Shown here: piece after piece, positions 42,252-54,462 of the stretch | Numbering within the stretch: position 1 is the stretch's first letter | Layout: every line of letters begins with the position of its first letter | Source: Streptomyces sp. CB02923 | Lineage (GTDB): Bacteria; Actinomycetota; Actinomycetes; Streptomycetales; Streptomycetaceae | Assembly: GCF_001905005.1 (NCBI RefSeq) | Contig: NZ_LWKZ01000001.1 | Coordinates: 189,775 to 253,774 of the forward strand | DNA length: 64,000 nt | Direction of reading: 5' to 3' | Notes under the pieces: model-generated | Seen by the model: only the letters and a program-made list of their open reading frames with translations | Databases searched by the model: none | What the model was told of the DNA's origin: nothing | Translations under genes and position numbers: made by a program

Positions 42252-43007
42252 ATGTCCTCCGTCCTGTCCGACACCGCCCTGATCTTCGGGCGCTACGCCC
42301 GGCAGACCCTGCGTTCCAAGGTGCAGATGCTGTTCGGCGTGCTGATGCCGCTGCTGTACCTGCTCTTCTTCGGCCCGCTGCTGACCGGTATGCCACTGGC
42401 TTCCGAGGGCAGCTCGTGGCAGGTGCTGGTACCCGGGCTGCTGCTGCAACTCGCGCTCTTCGGCGCGTCGTTCTGCGGCTTCGCCATCATCATCGAGAAG
42501 CAGTACGGCGTGGTGGAGCGGATGCGGGTGACGCCCGTCAGCCGGCTCGCGCTGCTGCTGGGACGGGTACTGCGGGACACGGCGCTGCTCACGCTGCAAT
42601 CGGTGCTGCTGGTGCTGGCAGCGCTGGTGATGGGCCTCCGGGCGCCGCTCGGAGGCATCCTCGTCGGGTTCGGATTCGTCGCCGCTACGGCCGTGGGCCT
42701 GTCCTCACTCTCGTACGCGCTGGCCATGAAGGCCGCCTCGCCGCAGGAGTTCGGGCCCGTCGTCAACGCCGCCACCATGCCCACGATGCTGCTGTCCGGC
42801 CTGATGCTGCCCATGGCCCTGGCGCCGGGGTGGCTCGACGTCCTGTCGCGCTTCATGCCCCTGCGCTACCTCGTGGACGGCGTCCGCGCCGCCTACGTGG
42901 GCGACTACACGGGTACGCCCGTCCTGTACGGCGCGCTGGTGGCCGCCGCGCTGGCCGTGGCGGCCACGGCGGTCTGCACCCGCGCCTTCCGCAGGGCCGC
43001 GGCGTAG
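42252..43007 (+). CDS. DrrB-type ABC-2 permease, 251 aa
   Basis: Six-helix ABC-2 permease with the family pattern FGVLMPLLYLLFFGPLL at the start and EFGPVVNAATMPTMLLSGLMLPM in the central region. The start ATG 42252 is preceded by AGGAG. It forms the exporter with the upstream ATPase. Its stop is 10 bases before the cobalamin adenosyltransferase start, so that gene may share the transcript. Confidence 0.92.
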   Translation: MSSVLSDTALIFGRYARQTLRSKVQMLFGVLMPLLYLLFFGPLLTGMPLASEGSSWQVLVPGLLLQLALFGASFCGFAIIIEKQYGVVERMRVTPVSRLALLLGRVLRDTALLTLQSVLLVLAALVMGLRAPLGGILVGFGFVAATAVGLSSLSYALAMKAASPQEFGPVVNAATMPTMLLSGLMLPMALAPGWLDVLSRFMPLRYLVDGVRAAYVGDYTGTPVLYGALVAAALAVAATAVCTRAFRRAAA

Positions 43008-43017
43008 GCTCGCCCGT

Positions 43018-43590
43018 ATGGTCAATCTGACGCGCATCTACACCCGTACCGGCGACAAGGGCACCACCGCCCTCGGTGACATGAGCCGTACCGCCAAGAC
43101 CGACACGCGGATCTCCGCCTACGCGGACGCCAACGAGGCCAACGCGGCGATCGGGGTGGCCATCGCCCTCGGCTCCCTGCCGCAGGACGTCGTCACGGTG
43201 CTCGTCCGGGTGCAGAACGACCTCTTCGACGTGGGCGCGGACCTGTCGACGCCGGTGGTGGAGAACCCCGAGTTCCCGCCGCTGCGCGTCGAACAGACCT
43301 ACATCGACAAGCTGGAGGCCGACTGCGACCACTACCTGGAGAGCCTGGAGAAGCTCCGCAGCTTCATCCTGCCCGGCGGTACGGCGGGCGCCGCGCTGCT
43401 GCACCAGGCGTGCACGGTGGTACGCCGCGCCGAGCGCTCCACGTGGGCGGCGCTGGAGCTGCACGGCGACACCATGAACCACCTCACCGCCACCTACCTC
43501 AACCGCCTCTCCGACCTCCTGTTCATCCTGGCCCGCACGGCCAACAAGGAGCAGGGCGACGTGCTGTGGGTGCCGGGCGGCGAGCGGTAG
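43018..43590 (+). CDS. pduO: ATP:cob(I)alamin adenosyltransferase, PduO type, 190 aa
   Basis: Makes adenosylcobalamin from cob(I)alamin and ATP. The N-terminal ATP-binding motif IYTRTGDKGTT is at residues 7-17, DANEANAAIG follows, and the central FILPGGTAGAALLHQACTVVRRAER and LNRLSDLLFILAR are family-defining. The start is ATG 43018. The coenzyme it makes is needed by isobutyryl- and methylmalonyl-CoA mutases, so its location in this neighbourhood is functionally coherent. Confidence 0.95.
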   Translation: MVNLTRIYTRTGDKGTTALGDMSRTAKTDTRISAYADANEANAAIGVAIALGSLPQDVVTVLVRVQNDLFDVGADLSTPVVENPEFPPLRVEQTYIDKLEADCDHYLESLEKLRSFILPGGTAGAALLHQACTVVRRAERSTWAALELHGDTMNHLTATYLNRLSDLLFILARTANKEQGDVLWVPGGER

Positions 43591-43596
43591 GCCGGG

Positions 43597-44319
43597 CTAC
43601 CGCGACGCGGGCGGGCCCTGGCGGCCGGACCCCTGGCCCGCCCCTGCACGGTCGCGGTCGTCGTGGTTGCGGACGTCGTGGCCGCGGTCGTCGTGGCCGC
43701 GGTCGTCATCACGGTCGCGGACATCCGCGGCGCCCGTGGGCAGATGGCCCGCCGGGGCCTGCTTCGGCCAGAGCGTGTAGCTCACCGCGATCACCAGGTT
43801 GATGCCGATGACGAAGAGCATCTTGGTCTGCCAGGCGCGCAGCGAGGCGGTCTGCCCGGGGTCGCCCACGTACCAGGCCGCGATCTGGAGCAGGCCCATC
43901 GCGATGAGCGCGGCGAGAATCCAGCGGCCCGCCGACTGCCATTCGAAGACCATCCGCTCCCTGCCGTACTTCGGCGCGGGCACCGGCGGCGGGCCGCCCG
44001 CGAAGCGGTGGGCGAAACGGACGTCCACCCACTTGATCGTGCGGTGTCCCAGCGCGGCCGAGAACCCGATGTAGACGGCGGCGAGTCCGTGCTTCCAGTC
44101 GGCCTCCGCGCCGTTCTTCAGGTCCACGGCGGTGGCGACCAGCAGGACGATCTCCAGCAGCGGTTCCAGGAGCAGGACGGCGGCGCCGGTCCGCGGCATC
44201 TTCGCCAGATAGCGCAGGGCCAGCCCGCCGGCCAGCAGCACCCAGAAGCCGACCTCGCAGACGACGATCAGCGTAACGATCACGGGACCCACCTTCTTTC
44301 CTGTCCCTTCCAGGCTCAC
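43597..44319 (-). CDS. Integral membrane protein with Asp/His/Arg-rich tail, about 240 aa
   Basis: Five or so hydrophobic helices (about residues 11-34, 46-66, 78-92, 130-150, 164-184) and a hydrophilic C-terminus of about 45 residues with repeats like DDRGHDDRGHD that could bind metal. The start GTG 44319 is uncertain because the ribosome site is weak; internal GTGs ten or thirteen codons in are better placed behind AGGAAAGAAGG. It is divergent from chiS and convergent with the adenosyltransferase. No known family. Confidence 0.75.
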   Translation of the reverse strand: MSLEGTGKKVGPVIVTLIVVCEVGFWVLLAGGLALRYLAKMPRTGAAVLLLEPLLEIVLLVATAVDLKNGAEADWKHGLAAVYIGFSAALGHRTIKWVDVRFAHRFAGGPPPVPAPKYGRERMVFEWQSAGRWILAALIAMGLLQIAAWYVGDPGQTASLRAWQTKMLFVIGINLVIAVSYTLWPKQAPAGHLPTGAADVRDRDDDRGHDDRGHDVRNHDDRDRAGAGQGSGRQGPPASR

Positions 44320-44359
44320 CCGGGAATCCGGCCGTCACCTCGTCGCCCGCGATGATCCG

Positions 44360-44383
44360 GCGCTGCATCTTTCGATGTAGCGC
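44360..44383. promoter_or_regulatory. NarL-type palindrome upstream of chiS
   Basis: GCGCTGCATC (44360-44369) and GATGTAGCGC (44374-44383) pair, with one G-T, around TTTC. The site is 65-88 bases upstream of the preferred chiS start and fits an operator for a LuxR-type response regulator, plausibly ChiR itself. Confidence 0.65.
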
Positions 44384-44447
44384 GCGACGGAACGGGTTCG
44401 TCCGGGGCGTGGAGGCAGCGGGCCGCGCCGCCGTGTTTGATGGAGGA

Positions 44448-45683
44448 GTGACCGCGAGACCCTTCGCCGCCCCGGGACGCCCGCACCGCCACGACGTGTA
44501 CATGGCGGTCGGCGGGCTGCTCGGCGGTCTGCTGCTGTCGGGGCTCGGGCTGCACAGCAGCCCGCCGCTGCTGGGCCTGCCCCCCTGGCTCGGCCTGGTG
44601 GCGCTGACCGTCATGTCCGGCACCGAGCTGCTGCGCCGGACCGCCCCGCGGGCCGCGCTGGGCCTGGCGACCGTCGCACTCGCGCTGGACGTGTGCAGCG
44701 GCGGGCTGATCGCCACGATCGTGATGTTCACCGACATCGTCTACGCCGCGGTACTGTACGGACCCCCGGGCACCGCCCGGCGCGTGCCGGTCATCAGCGT
44801 CCTGCTCACCGTCGTCGCCACCATCGTCCCGGTGGCGATCCTGCACGACCCGCAGGCCCTGCTGCTCGGCGTCGGCGTCGGCGTGATCACCGTCAGTCCC
44901 GCCTGGACCGGAATCATCATCCGCGAACACCGCAACGCCACCCGGGCCGCCCGGCTGGAGGCCGAACAGACCGCGCTGCTGGCCGAGATGGACCGTACGC
45001 AGGCCATCATCGCCGAACGCGCCCGGATGGCCCGCGAACTGCACGACATGGTCGCCAACCACCTCTCGGCCATCGCGATCCACTCCACGGCCGCGCAGGC
45101 CATAGACGACCCCGGCGCCACCCGGGAGGCGCTCGGCGTCATCCGCGAGAACAGCGTCCAGGGCCTCGCCGAGATGCGGCGCCTGATCGGACTGCTGCGG
45201 GACGCCAAGGACCCCGGCGGGACGGCGGAGGCCCAGGCCACACCGACCCTGGACGGGCTCGACGCCCTCCTCTCGCAGGCCCGCGCCAACGGGGCGAGCA
45301 GCGGGCTGACGTTCGTCCTGGAGGACACCCGGGCGGACGGCGGGGGCGCGCGGCTGCCCGCGCCGGTGGAGCTGGCCGCGTACCGCATCGTGCAGGAGTC
45401 CCTGACCAACGCCCTCAAGCACGCCGCGCCCGGCGAGGTCGAGGTCCGTATCGGCCACGACCGCGGCGGCCCGCTCGCCGTCCGCGTCACCAGCCCCTTC
45501 GGCGACCGGCCCGGCCCGCGCGCGCCCGGCTCCGGAGCGGGCCTGATCGGCATGCGGGAGCGGATCGAACTGCTCGGCGGCCGGTTCGAGGCCGGGCCCG
45601 AGGACGGCGGCGAGCACGCCGACGGCAAGGTATGGCGGGTGCGGGCCTCCCTGCCCGCCCGCGAGGAGGAAGAACGACGATGA
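44448..45683 (+). CDS. chiS: Sensor histidine kinase ChiS (HisKA_3 type), about 411 aa
   Basis: NarL-type sensor kinase with five hydrophobic helices (about 20-155), a short coiled linker, His199 in MARELHDMVANHLSAIA and an ATPase domain ending GSGAGLIGMRERIELLGG. The start is not certain: GTG 44448 gives the sequence MTARPF, but GGAGG is too close to it; an ATG at 44352 would place the operator inside the gene and is less likely. The stop overlaps ChiR by ATGA. In S. coelicolor the homologous chiS-chiR pair lies directly upstream of chitinase C and controls it. Confidence 0.85.
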   Translation: MTARPFAAPGRPHRHDVYMAVGGLLGGLLLSGLGLHSSPPLLGLPPWLGLVALTVMSGTELLRRTAPRAALGLATVALALDVCSGGLIATIVMFTDIVYAAVLYGPPGTARRVPVISVLLTVVATIVPVAILHDPQALLLGVGVGVITVSPAWTGIIIREHRNATRAARLEAEQTALLAEMDRTQAIIAERARMARELHDMVANHLSAIAIHSTAAQAIDDPGATREALGVIRENSVQGLAEMRRLIGLLRDAKDPGGTAEAQATPTLDGLDALLSQARANGASSGLTFVLEDTRADGGGARLPAPVELAAYRIVQESLTNALKHAAPGEVEVRIGHDRGGPLAVRVTSPFGDRPGPRAPGSGAGLIGMRERIELLGGRFEAGPEDGGEHADGKVWRVRASLPAREEEERR

Positions 45684-46375
45684 CAGCTGCCACCGGCCGC
45701 CCGGTCCGGGTGCTGATCGCCGAGGACCAGTCCGCCGTACGGGCCGGACTCGTGCTGATCCTGCGCTCCGCCCCCGACATCGAGGTGGCCGGGGAGGCGG
45801 CGGACGGCGAGGAGGCGGTCCGGCTGGCCCGCGAACTCCGCCCCGACGTGGTCCTCATGGACATACAGATGCCCAAGCTGGACGGCGTCTCGGCGACCCG
45901 CGCGGTCGTCGCCGAAGAGCTGGCCGACGTCCTGGTGCTGACCACCTTCGACCTCGACGAGTACGTCTTCGGGGCGCTGCGCGCAGGCGCCGCGGGCTTC
46001 CTGCTCAAGGACAGCGAGGCGGCGGCGCTGCTGGACGCGGTGCGCACGGTGGCCGCCGGGGAGGGGCTGATCGCCCCGGCGGTGACCCGGCGGCTGATCG
46101 CGGAGTTCGCCAACCCCCGTACCGTACGGCGGCCCGCCGGTGCCGCGGCCCCGGACCCGGCCGTGCTGGACGTGCTGACCCGCCGCGAACGCGAGGTGCT
46201 GGGCTGTCTGGGCCGGGGCCTGTCGAACGCCGGCATCGCGGACCATCTGGAGATGGCGGAGGCGACCGTGAAGACGCACGTCAGCCGGCTGCTGGGGAAA
46301 CTGGAACTGCGCAGCCGGGTACAAGCGGCGGTACTGGCGCAGGAATTGGGTGTCAACGGCGGCCCGGAAGGGTAA
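45680..46375 (+). CDS. chiR: LuxR/NarL-family response regulator ChiR, 231 aa
   Basis: Receiver domain with phospho-acceptor Asp61 in VVLMDIQMPKLDG and Lys in FLLKDSEA, followed by a LuxR HTH: LTRREREVLGCLGRGLSNAGIADHLE then EATVKTHVSRLLGKL. The start ATG 45680 overlaps chiS by 4 bases. It is followed after 180 bases by the chitinase gene with repeats in its promoter. Known role of the homologue: activation of chiC in the presence of chitin. Confidence 0.9.
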   Translation: MTAATGRPVRVLIAEDQSAVRAGLVLILRSAPDIEVAGEAADGEEAVRLARELRPDVVLMDIQMPKLDGVSATRAVVAEELADVLVLTTFDLDEYVFGALRAGAAGFLLKDSEAAALLDAVRTVAAGEGLIAPAVTRRLIAEFANPRTVRRPAGAAAPDPAVLDVLTRREREVLGCLGRGLSNAGIADHLEMAEATVKTHVSRLLGKLELRSRVQAAVLAQELGVNGGPEG

Positions 46376-46421
46376 CGGCCGTCGCGGTCCCGCCGGATGC
46401 GGCGGAGGATGCCACCCACTT

Positions 46422-46463
46422 TGGTCCAGACCTCTTGACCGCAGGTCTGGACCTTTTTACGCT
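46422..46463 (+). promoter_or_regulatory. Chitinase promoter with two DasR/ChiR-type boxes
   Basis: TGGTCCAGACCT (46422-46433) and AGGTCTGGACCT (46443-46454) are related 12-base boxes like those in Streptomyces chitinase promoters, where DasR and ChiR act. TTGACC (46435-46440) and TACGCT (46458-46463) are good -35 and -10 elements with a 17-base spacer. One box lies upstream of -35 and the other inside the spacer, so a bound repressor would block RNA polymerase. Confidence 0.8.
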
Positions 46464-46554
46464 CCCTTCACATCTTTGCGGTGAGCGCGCCCCACAGCGC
46501 TCACCGGGCGGCGCAGGTTCTCCCCCACCTCCACCCCCTTACCTGGGAGCATCC

Positions 46555-48687
46555 GTGACACCCGGAACCTTGACACGCACCACCCACGCCCGACGAAGAG
46601 CCCTAGCGGCCCTCACCGCACTCCTCCTGCCCGTGGCCGCGCTGATCGGCCTGGCCGGCGCCTCCCCCGCGCACGCCGCCGAGTCGGCGACCGCCGCGTA
46701 CACCAAGGTCTCCGACTGGGGTACCGGCTTCCAGGGGCAGTGGACGGTGAAGAACACCGGCACCACCACCATCAACGGCTGGACCGTCGAGTGGGACTTC
46801 CCCTCCGGCACCACCGTCGGCTCCGCCTGGGACGCGCAGGTCAGCGGCTCGGCCGGGCACTACACCGCCAAGAACCTCAGCTGGAACGGCACCATCTCCC
46901 CCGGCGCCTCGGTCAGCTTCGGCTTCATCGGCACCGGCTCCGGCGGCGGCGACGTGACCGGCTGCAAGCTCAACGGCGGCCCCTGCGACGGGGCCCAGCC
47001 CGGCGACACCCCGCCGTCCGCGCCCGGCAAGCCGGTGGCCGGTGACATCACCGACACCTCCGTACGGCTGACCTGGACCGCCGCCACCGACGACAAGGGC
47101 GTCAAGAACTACGACATCCTCCGCGACGGCACCAAGGTCGCCACCGTCGAGAAGCTCGCCTACACCGACACCGGCCTGACCAAGGACACCTCGTACTCCT
47201 ACACGGTCGTCGCCCGCGACACCGCCGACCAGACCGGCCCGGCCAGCGAAGCCACCACCGTCCGCACCACCGGCGGCGGACAGCCCGGTGACAACCCGCC
47301 GTCCGCGCCCGGCAAGCCGGCGGCCGGCGACATCACCGACACCTCCGTACGGCTGACCTGGACCGCCGCCACCGACGACAAGGGCGTCAAGAACTACGAC
47401 GTGCTGCGTGACGGCACGAAGGTCGCCACGGTCGAGAAGCTGGCCTACACCGACACCGGTCTCACCAAGGGCACCGACTACACCTACACCGTCGTCGCCC
47501 GCGACACCGCCGACCAGACCGGCCCCGCCAGCGCAGCCACCACCGTCCGCACCACCGGCGGCGGCGGACAGCCCGTGGACGCGGTCAAGCTGGGCTACTT
47601 CACCGAGTGGGGCGTCTACGACCGCAACTACCACGTGAAGAACCTGGTCAGCTCCGGCTCCGCGAGCAAGCTGACGCACATCAACTACGCGTTCGGCAAC
47701 GTCCAGGGCGGCCGCTGCACCGTCGGCGACGCCTACGCGGCCACCGACAAGGCGTACACCGCCGACCAGAGCGTGGACGGCGTCGCCGACACCTGGGACC
47801 AGCCGCTGCGCGGCAACTTCAACCAGCTCAAGAAGCTCAAGGCGAAGTACCCGAACATCAAGATCCTGTGGTCCTTCGGCGGCTGGACCTGGTCCGGCGG
47901 CTTCACCGACGCCGTCAAGAACCCGGCGGCCTTCGCCGACTCCTGCTACCAGCTGGTCAACGACGCGCGCTGGGCCGGTCTCTTCGACGGCATCGACCTG
48001 GACTGGGAGTACCCCAACGCCTGCGGCCTGACCTGCGACACCAGCGGCCCGGCAGTCTTCAGCACCATGATGAAGGCGTTCCGCGACAAGTTCGGCAAGC
48101 AGCTGGTCACCGCCGCGATCACCGCCGACGGCTCGGACGGCGGCAAGATCGACGCGGCCGACTACGGCGGCGGCGCTCAGTCCGCCGACTGGTACAACGT
48201 CATGACGTACGACTTCTTCGGCGGCTGGGACAAGACCGGCCCCACCGCTCCCCACTCGCCCCTGACGTCCTGGGCCGGCATTCCGAAGCAGGGCTTCAAC
48301 ACCGACGCGGCCCTGCAGAAGCTCAAGGGCAAGGGCGTGCCCGCGAAGAAGCTGCTGATCGGCATCGGCTTCTACGGGCGCGGCTGGACCGGCGTCACCC
48401 AGGACGCCCCCGGCGGCACCGCCACCGGCCCGGCCCCCGGCCGGTACGAGGCGGGCATCGAGGACTACAAGAACCTCAAGACGAGCTGCCCGTCCACCGG
48501 CACCGTCGCCGGCACCGCCTACGCCCGCTGCGGCACCAACTGGTGGAGCTACGACACCCCGGCGACCATCGCCGGAAAGATGAACTACGCCAAGCAGCAG
48601 GGGCTGGGCGGCGCGTTCTTCTGGGAGTTCAGCGGTGACACGACCAACGGCGAACTGATGACCGCCATCGACAGCGGCCTGAAGTAA
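46555..48687 (+). CDS. chiC: Secreted chitinase ChiC: CBM2, two Fn3, GH18, 710 aa
   Basis: Secreted chitinase hydrolysing chitin to N-acetylchitobiose. A signal peptide ends near AHA-AES (about residue 41). CBM2 with its conserved Trp residues spans about 45-145, two fibronectin type III domains about 156-335, and the GH18 domain about 340-710 carries FDGIDLDWEYP with catalytic Glu485 (Asp478, Asp481, Asp483 complete the motif). The two Fn3 domains are almost identical in protein and DNA. The start is GTG 46555 with TGGGAG at 46544; the in-frame extension to 46435 covers the promoter. The gene ends at a strong hairpin. Confidence 0.95.
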   Translation: MTPGTLTRTTHARRRALAALTALLLPVAALIGLAGASPAHAAESATAAYTKVSDWGTGFQGQWTVKNTGTTTINGWTVEWDFPSGTTVGSAWDAQVSGSAGHYTAKNLSWNGTISPGASVSFGFIGTGSGGGDVTGCKLNGGPCDGAQPGDTPPSAPGKPVAGDITDTSVRLTWTAATDDKGVKNYDILRDGTKVATVEKLAYTDTGLTKDTSYSYTVVARDTADQTGPASEATTVRTTGGGQPGDNPPSAPGKPAAGDITDTSVRLTWTAATDDKGVKNYDVLRDGTKVATVEKLAYTDTGLTKGTDYTYTVVARDTADQTGPASAATTVRTTGGGGQPVDAVKLGYFTEWGVYDRNYHVKNLVSSGSASKLTHINYAFGNVQGGRCTVGDAYAATDKAYTADQSVDGVADTWDQPLRGNFNQLKKLKAKYPNIKILWSFGGWTWSGGFTDAVKNPAAFADSCYQLVNDARWAGLFDGIDLDWEYPNACGLTCDTSGPAVFSTMMKAFRDKFGKQLVTAAITADGSDGGKIDAADYGGGAQSADWYNVMTYDFFGGWDKTGPTAPHSPLTSWAGIPKQGFNTDAALQKLKGKGVPAKKLLIGIGFYGRGWTGVTQDAPGGTATGPAPGRYEAGIEDYKNLKTSCPSTGTVAGTAYARCGTNWWSYDTPATIAGKMNYAKQQGLGGAFFWEFSGDTTNGELMTAIDSGLK

Positions 48688-48709
48688 CCCCCGGCACTTC
48701 CCCCGGACC

Positions 48710-48745
48710 GGCCGGGGAGGCGGCGTCGCCCCCGCCTCCCCGGCC
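48710..48745 (+). terminator. Terminator hairpin after chiC
   Basis: GGCCGGGGAGGCGG (48710-48723) pairs perfectly with 48732-48745 across 8 bases, 23 bases after the chiC stop. Confidence 0.85.
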
Positions 48746-48844
48746 TACGGCCGGTTCAGCCGGAAAACCACCGCACCCCGATCGGGCCGGTGGCCCGCTG
48801 CACACCCGGCCCCGGCCACGGTTTCGCGAGCCGCACCGGCAGCC

Positions 48845-49249
48845 TCAGCAGTTCGCGGCATGGCGGACGCACCCGGGCGGAGTGTGGCTCCGCTCCCACT
48901 CATGCTGTCCGATCATCAGTACCCCGCCGGCCAGAAGAGCCACCAGCAGATGGGCGACCGCCGTCCAGCGGGCCCGGAAGACACCGGTGAGAGCCGTCAT
49001 GACCAGCGCGGCGACCAGCAGCACCGTCACCCGCCCGCTGTGCGCGAGGGCAGCCGCGTCGACCCGGTCCTGCCTGCCCTGGGCCGCCCATACCTCCAGA
49101 CCGAGGCCGAACATCCAGTCCAGCACGAGCCACGCGGTCTCCAGCACAAACAGCGGAATCGCCAGAGCGAGATCCACCCGCAGGCTCGCCGGCCGCGACC
49201 AGGGGCGCCGGGGCTTCGTTCGTCCGGGCCTCTCCTGCCTAAGCCACAT
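48845..49249 (-). CDS. Small integral membrane protein, 134 aa
   Basis: The basic N-terminus is followed by hydrophobic helices at about residues 28-48, 72-90 and 96-118, and a short C-terminal tail with His and two Cys (TPPGCVRHAANC). The start ATG 49249 lies inside the end of the DUF2550 gene (11-base overlap), so it is co-transcribed downstream of it. No known family is recognised. Codon bias is normal and gene overlap supports a real gene. Confidence 0.65.
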   Translation of the reverse strand: MWLRQERPGRTKPRRPWSRPASLRVDLALAIPLFVLETAWLVLDWMFGLGLEVWAAQGRQDRVDAAALAHSGRVTVLLVAALVMTALTGVFRARWTAVAHLLVALLAGGVLMIGQHEWERSHTPPGCVRHAANC

Positions 49250-49688
49250 TCACTCTCTGGCCCGGAGGCGCCGCCTCCAGCCACGCCAGGAAGCCCGTCA
49301 GGGCGTCCTCGCTCATCGCCAGCTCCAGCCTCGTACCGCGGTGGCGGCAGGCGAGCACGACGGAGTCGGAGAGCAGGGCCAGTTCTTCCTCGCCCTGGGG
49401 GGTACGGCGTTCCCGTACCTCGATGGCGAAGCGTTCCAGTTGACGGCGGGGGCGGGGCGCGTAGGAGAAGACGCGGAACCACTCCACCCGGTCGCCGTTG
49501 TAGCGGGCGACGCCGTAGATCCAGCCTTTGCCGCTGGGCTCGGCCTCGTCGTCGGGCACGTTCCAGCGCAGGCTGCAGTCGAACGTGCCGCCGGAGCGCT
49601 GGATGAGCCGTCGCCGTAGTCCGAAGACGAAGAGCCCCAGCAGCACCAGTACGACGACCGCGCCGCTCACAAGCAGAGCGAGGACCAT
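49239..49688 (-). CDS. DUF2550 membrane-anchored protein, 149 aa
   Basis: Conserved actinobacterial protein of unknown function found just downstream of atpC. The N-terminus MVLALLVSGAVVVLVLLGLFVFGLRRR is a single span; the rest is a soluble PH-like or beta domain (SLRWNVPDD, GWIYGVARYNGDRVEWFRVFSY). The start ATG 49688 has GGAGGT upstream; the frame extends to 49724 without support. It overlaps the next gene by 11 bases. The gap to atpC holds a terminator-like inverted repeat, so it probably has its own promoter. Confidence 0.85.
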   Translation of the reverse strand: MVLALLVSGAVVVLVLLGLFVFGLRRRLIQRSGGTFDCSLRWNVPDDEAEPSGKGWIYGVARYNGDRVEWFRVFSYAPRPRRQLERFAIEVRERRTPQGEEELALLSDSVVLACRHRGTRLELAMSEDALTGFLAWLEAAPPGQRVNVA

Positions 49689-49764
49689 CCGAACCGACCT
49701 CCTCGCCTCGATGGGGGGACCCACGCGCCGGTTCGGGCGCGAGGGGGAAAACGCACCTGCATTG

Positions 49765-49814
49765 CCTCAGCCGCGGACCGCCCTGGAGGATTCCAGCGCA
49801 GCCCGCGGCTGAGG
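49765..49814 (-). terminator. Terminator at the end of the atp operon
   Basis: CCTCAGCCGCGG (49765-49776) pairs perfectly with CCGCGGCTGAGG (49803-49814), with an inner CTGGA/TCCAG hairpin. It lies 24 bases beyond the atpC stop. Confidence 0.8.
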
Positions 49815-49837
49815 GACGAACTCGTCGGTGGTGGGCT

Positions 49838-50221
49838 TCAGTGGACGCCCGTCACCGCACGCAGCCGGACATCGGCGCGGCGCTCGGCGGCCGCGTCGGC
49901 CTCCGACTTCGCCCGCTCCAAGGCCCGCTCCGCGCGCTGGACATCGATCTCGTCGGACAGCTCGGCGATCTCCGCGAGCAGAGACAGCTTGTTGTCGGCG
50001 AACGAGATGAAGCCGCCGTGCACGGCGGCGACGACGGTGCCGTCCCCGTCCTCGCCGGTCGTACGAATCGTCACCGGACCGGACTCCAGCACGCCGAGCA
50101 GCGGCTGGTGCCCCGGCATGACGCCGATGTCGCCCGACGAGGTGCGCGCGACGACCAGGCTGGCCTCGCCCGACCAGACCTGACGGTCGGCGGCGACCAA
50201 CTCGACGTGCAGCTCAGCCAC
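49838..50221 (-). CDS. atpC: ATP synthase epsilon subunit, 127 aa
   Basis: Central-stalk subunit of F1 that regulates ATP hydrolysis. The beta-sandwich is seen in VVARTSSGDIGVMPGHQPLLGVL and the helical tail in IDVQRAERALERAKSEADAAAERR. The start GTG 50221 with GAGGAG in front is preferred over the ATG at 50242. It is separated from atpD by 108 bases containing a strong hairpin, unlike the tight spacing elsewhere in the operon. Confidence 0.95.
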   Translation of the reverse strand: MAELHVELVAADRQVWSGEASLVVARTSSGDIGVMPGHQPLLGVLESGPVTIRTTGEDGDGTVVAAVHGGFISFADNKLSLLAEIAELSDEIDVQRAERALERAKSEADAAAERRADVRLRAVTGVH

Positions 50222-50289
50222 GATGGCTCCTCGGGTCTCCACCTGCCGGGTACGGCAGATGTTGGGTCAAATACTAGTGGTCGTACGGA

Positions 50290-50315
50290 CCGGGGGCGGC
50301 CAGGGCCGCCCCCGG
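50290..50315 (-). terminator. Strong hairpin between atpD and atpC
   Basis: CCGGGGGCGGCC (50290-50301) pairs perfectly with GGCCGCCCCCGG (50304-50315) around AG. It lies after the atpD stop and before atpC, and may act as a partial terminator or mRNA stabiliser. Confidence 0.7.
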
Positions 50316-50329
50316 GGCGCGGCCGGGCC

Positions 50330-52698
<2,369 letters not shown>

Positions 52699-52718
52699 GG
52701 ATCAGGTCCCTTCCGTCG

Positions 52719-54311
<1,593 letters not shown>

Positions 54312-54462
54312 CTGGGTTCCCTGCTCTCCTTGTTGGGCCCGTCGTCGTTTACGGGGGTCGTGTACGCCCCCCGCCGCAGGCAGGGGCGGTTGCCCCCGTG
54401 ATGTCACTGCGTCCACGGCCCAACTCGGGCCGCCGTACTACTTCTTGAGTTGGTGGGGTGGG

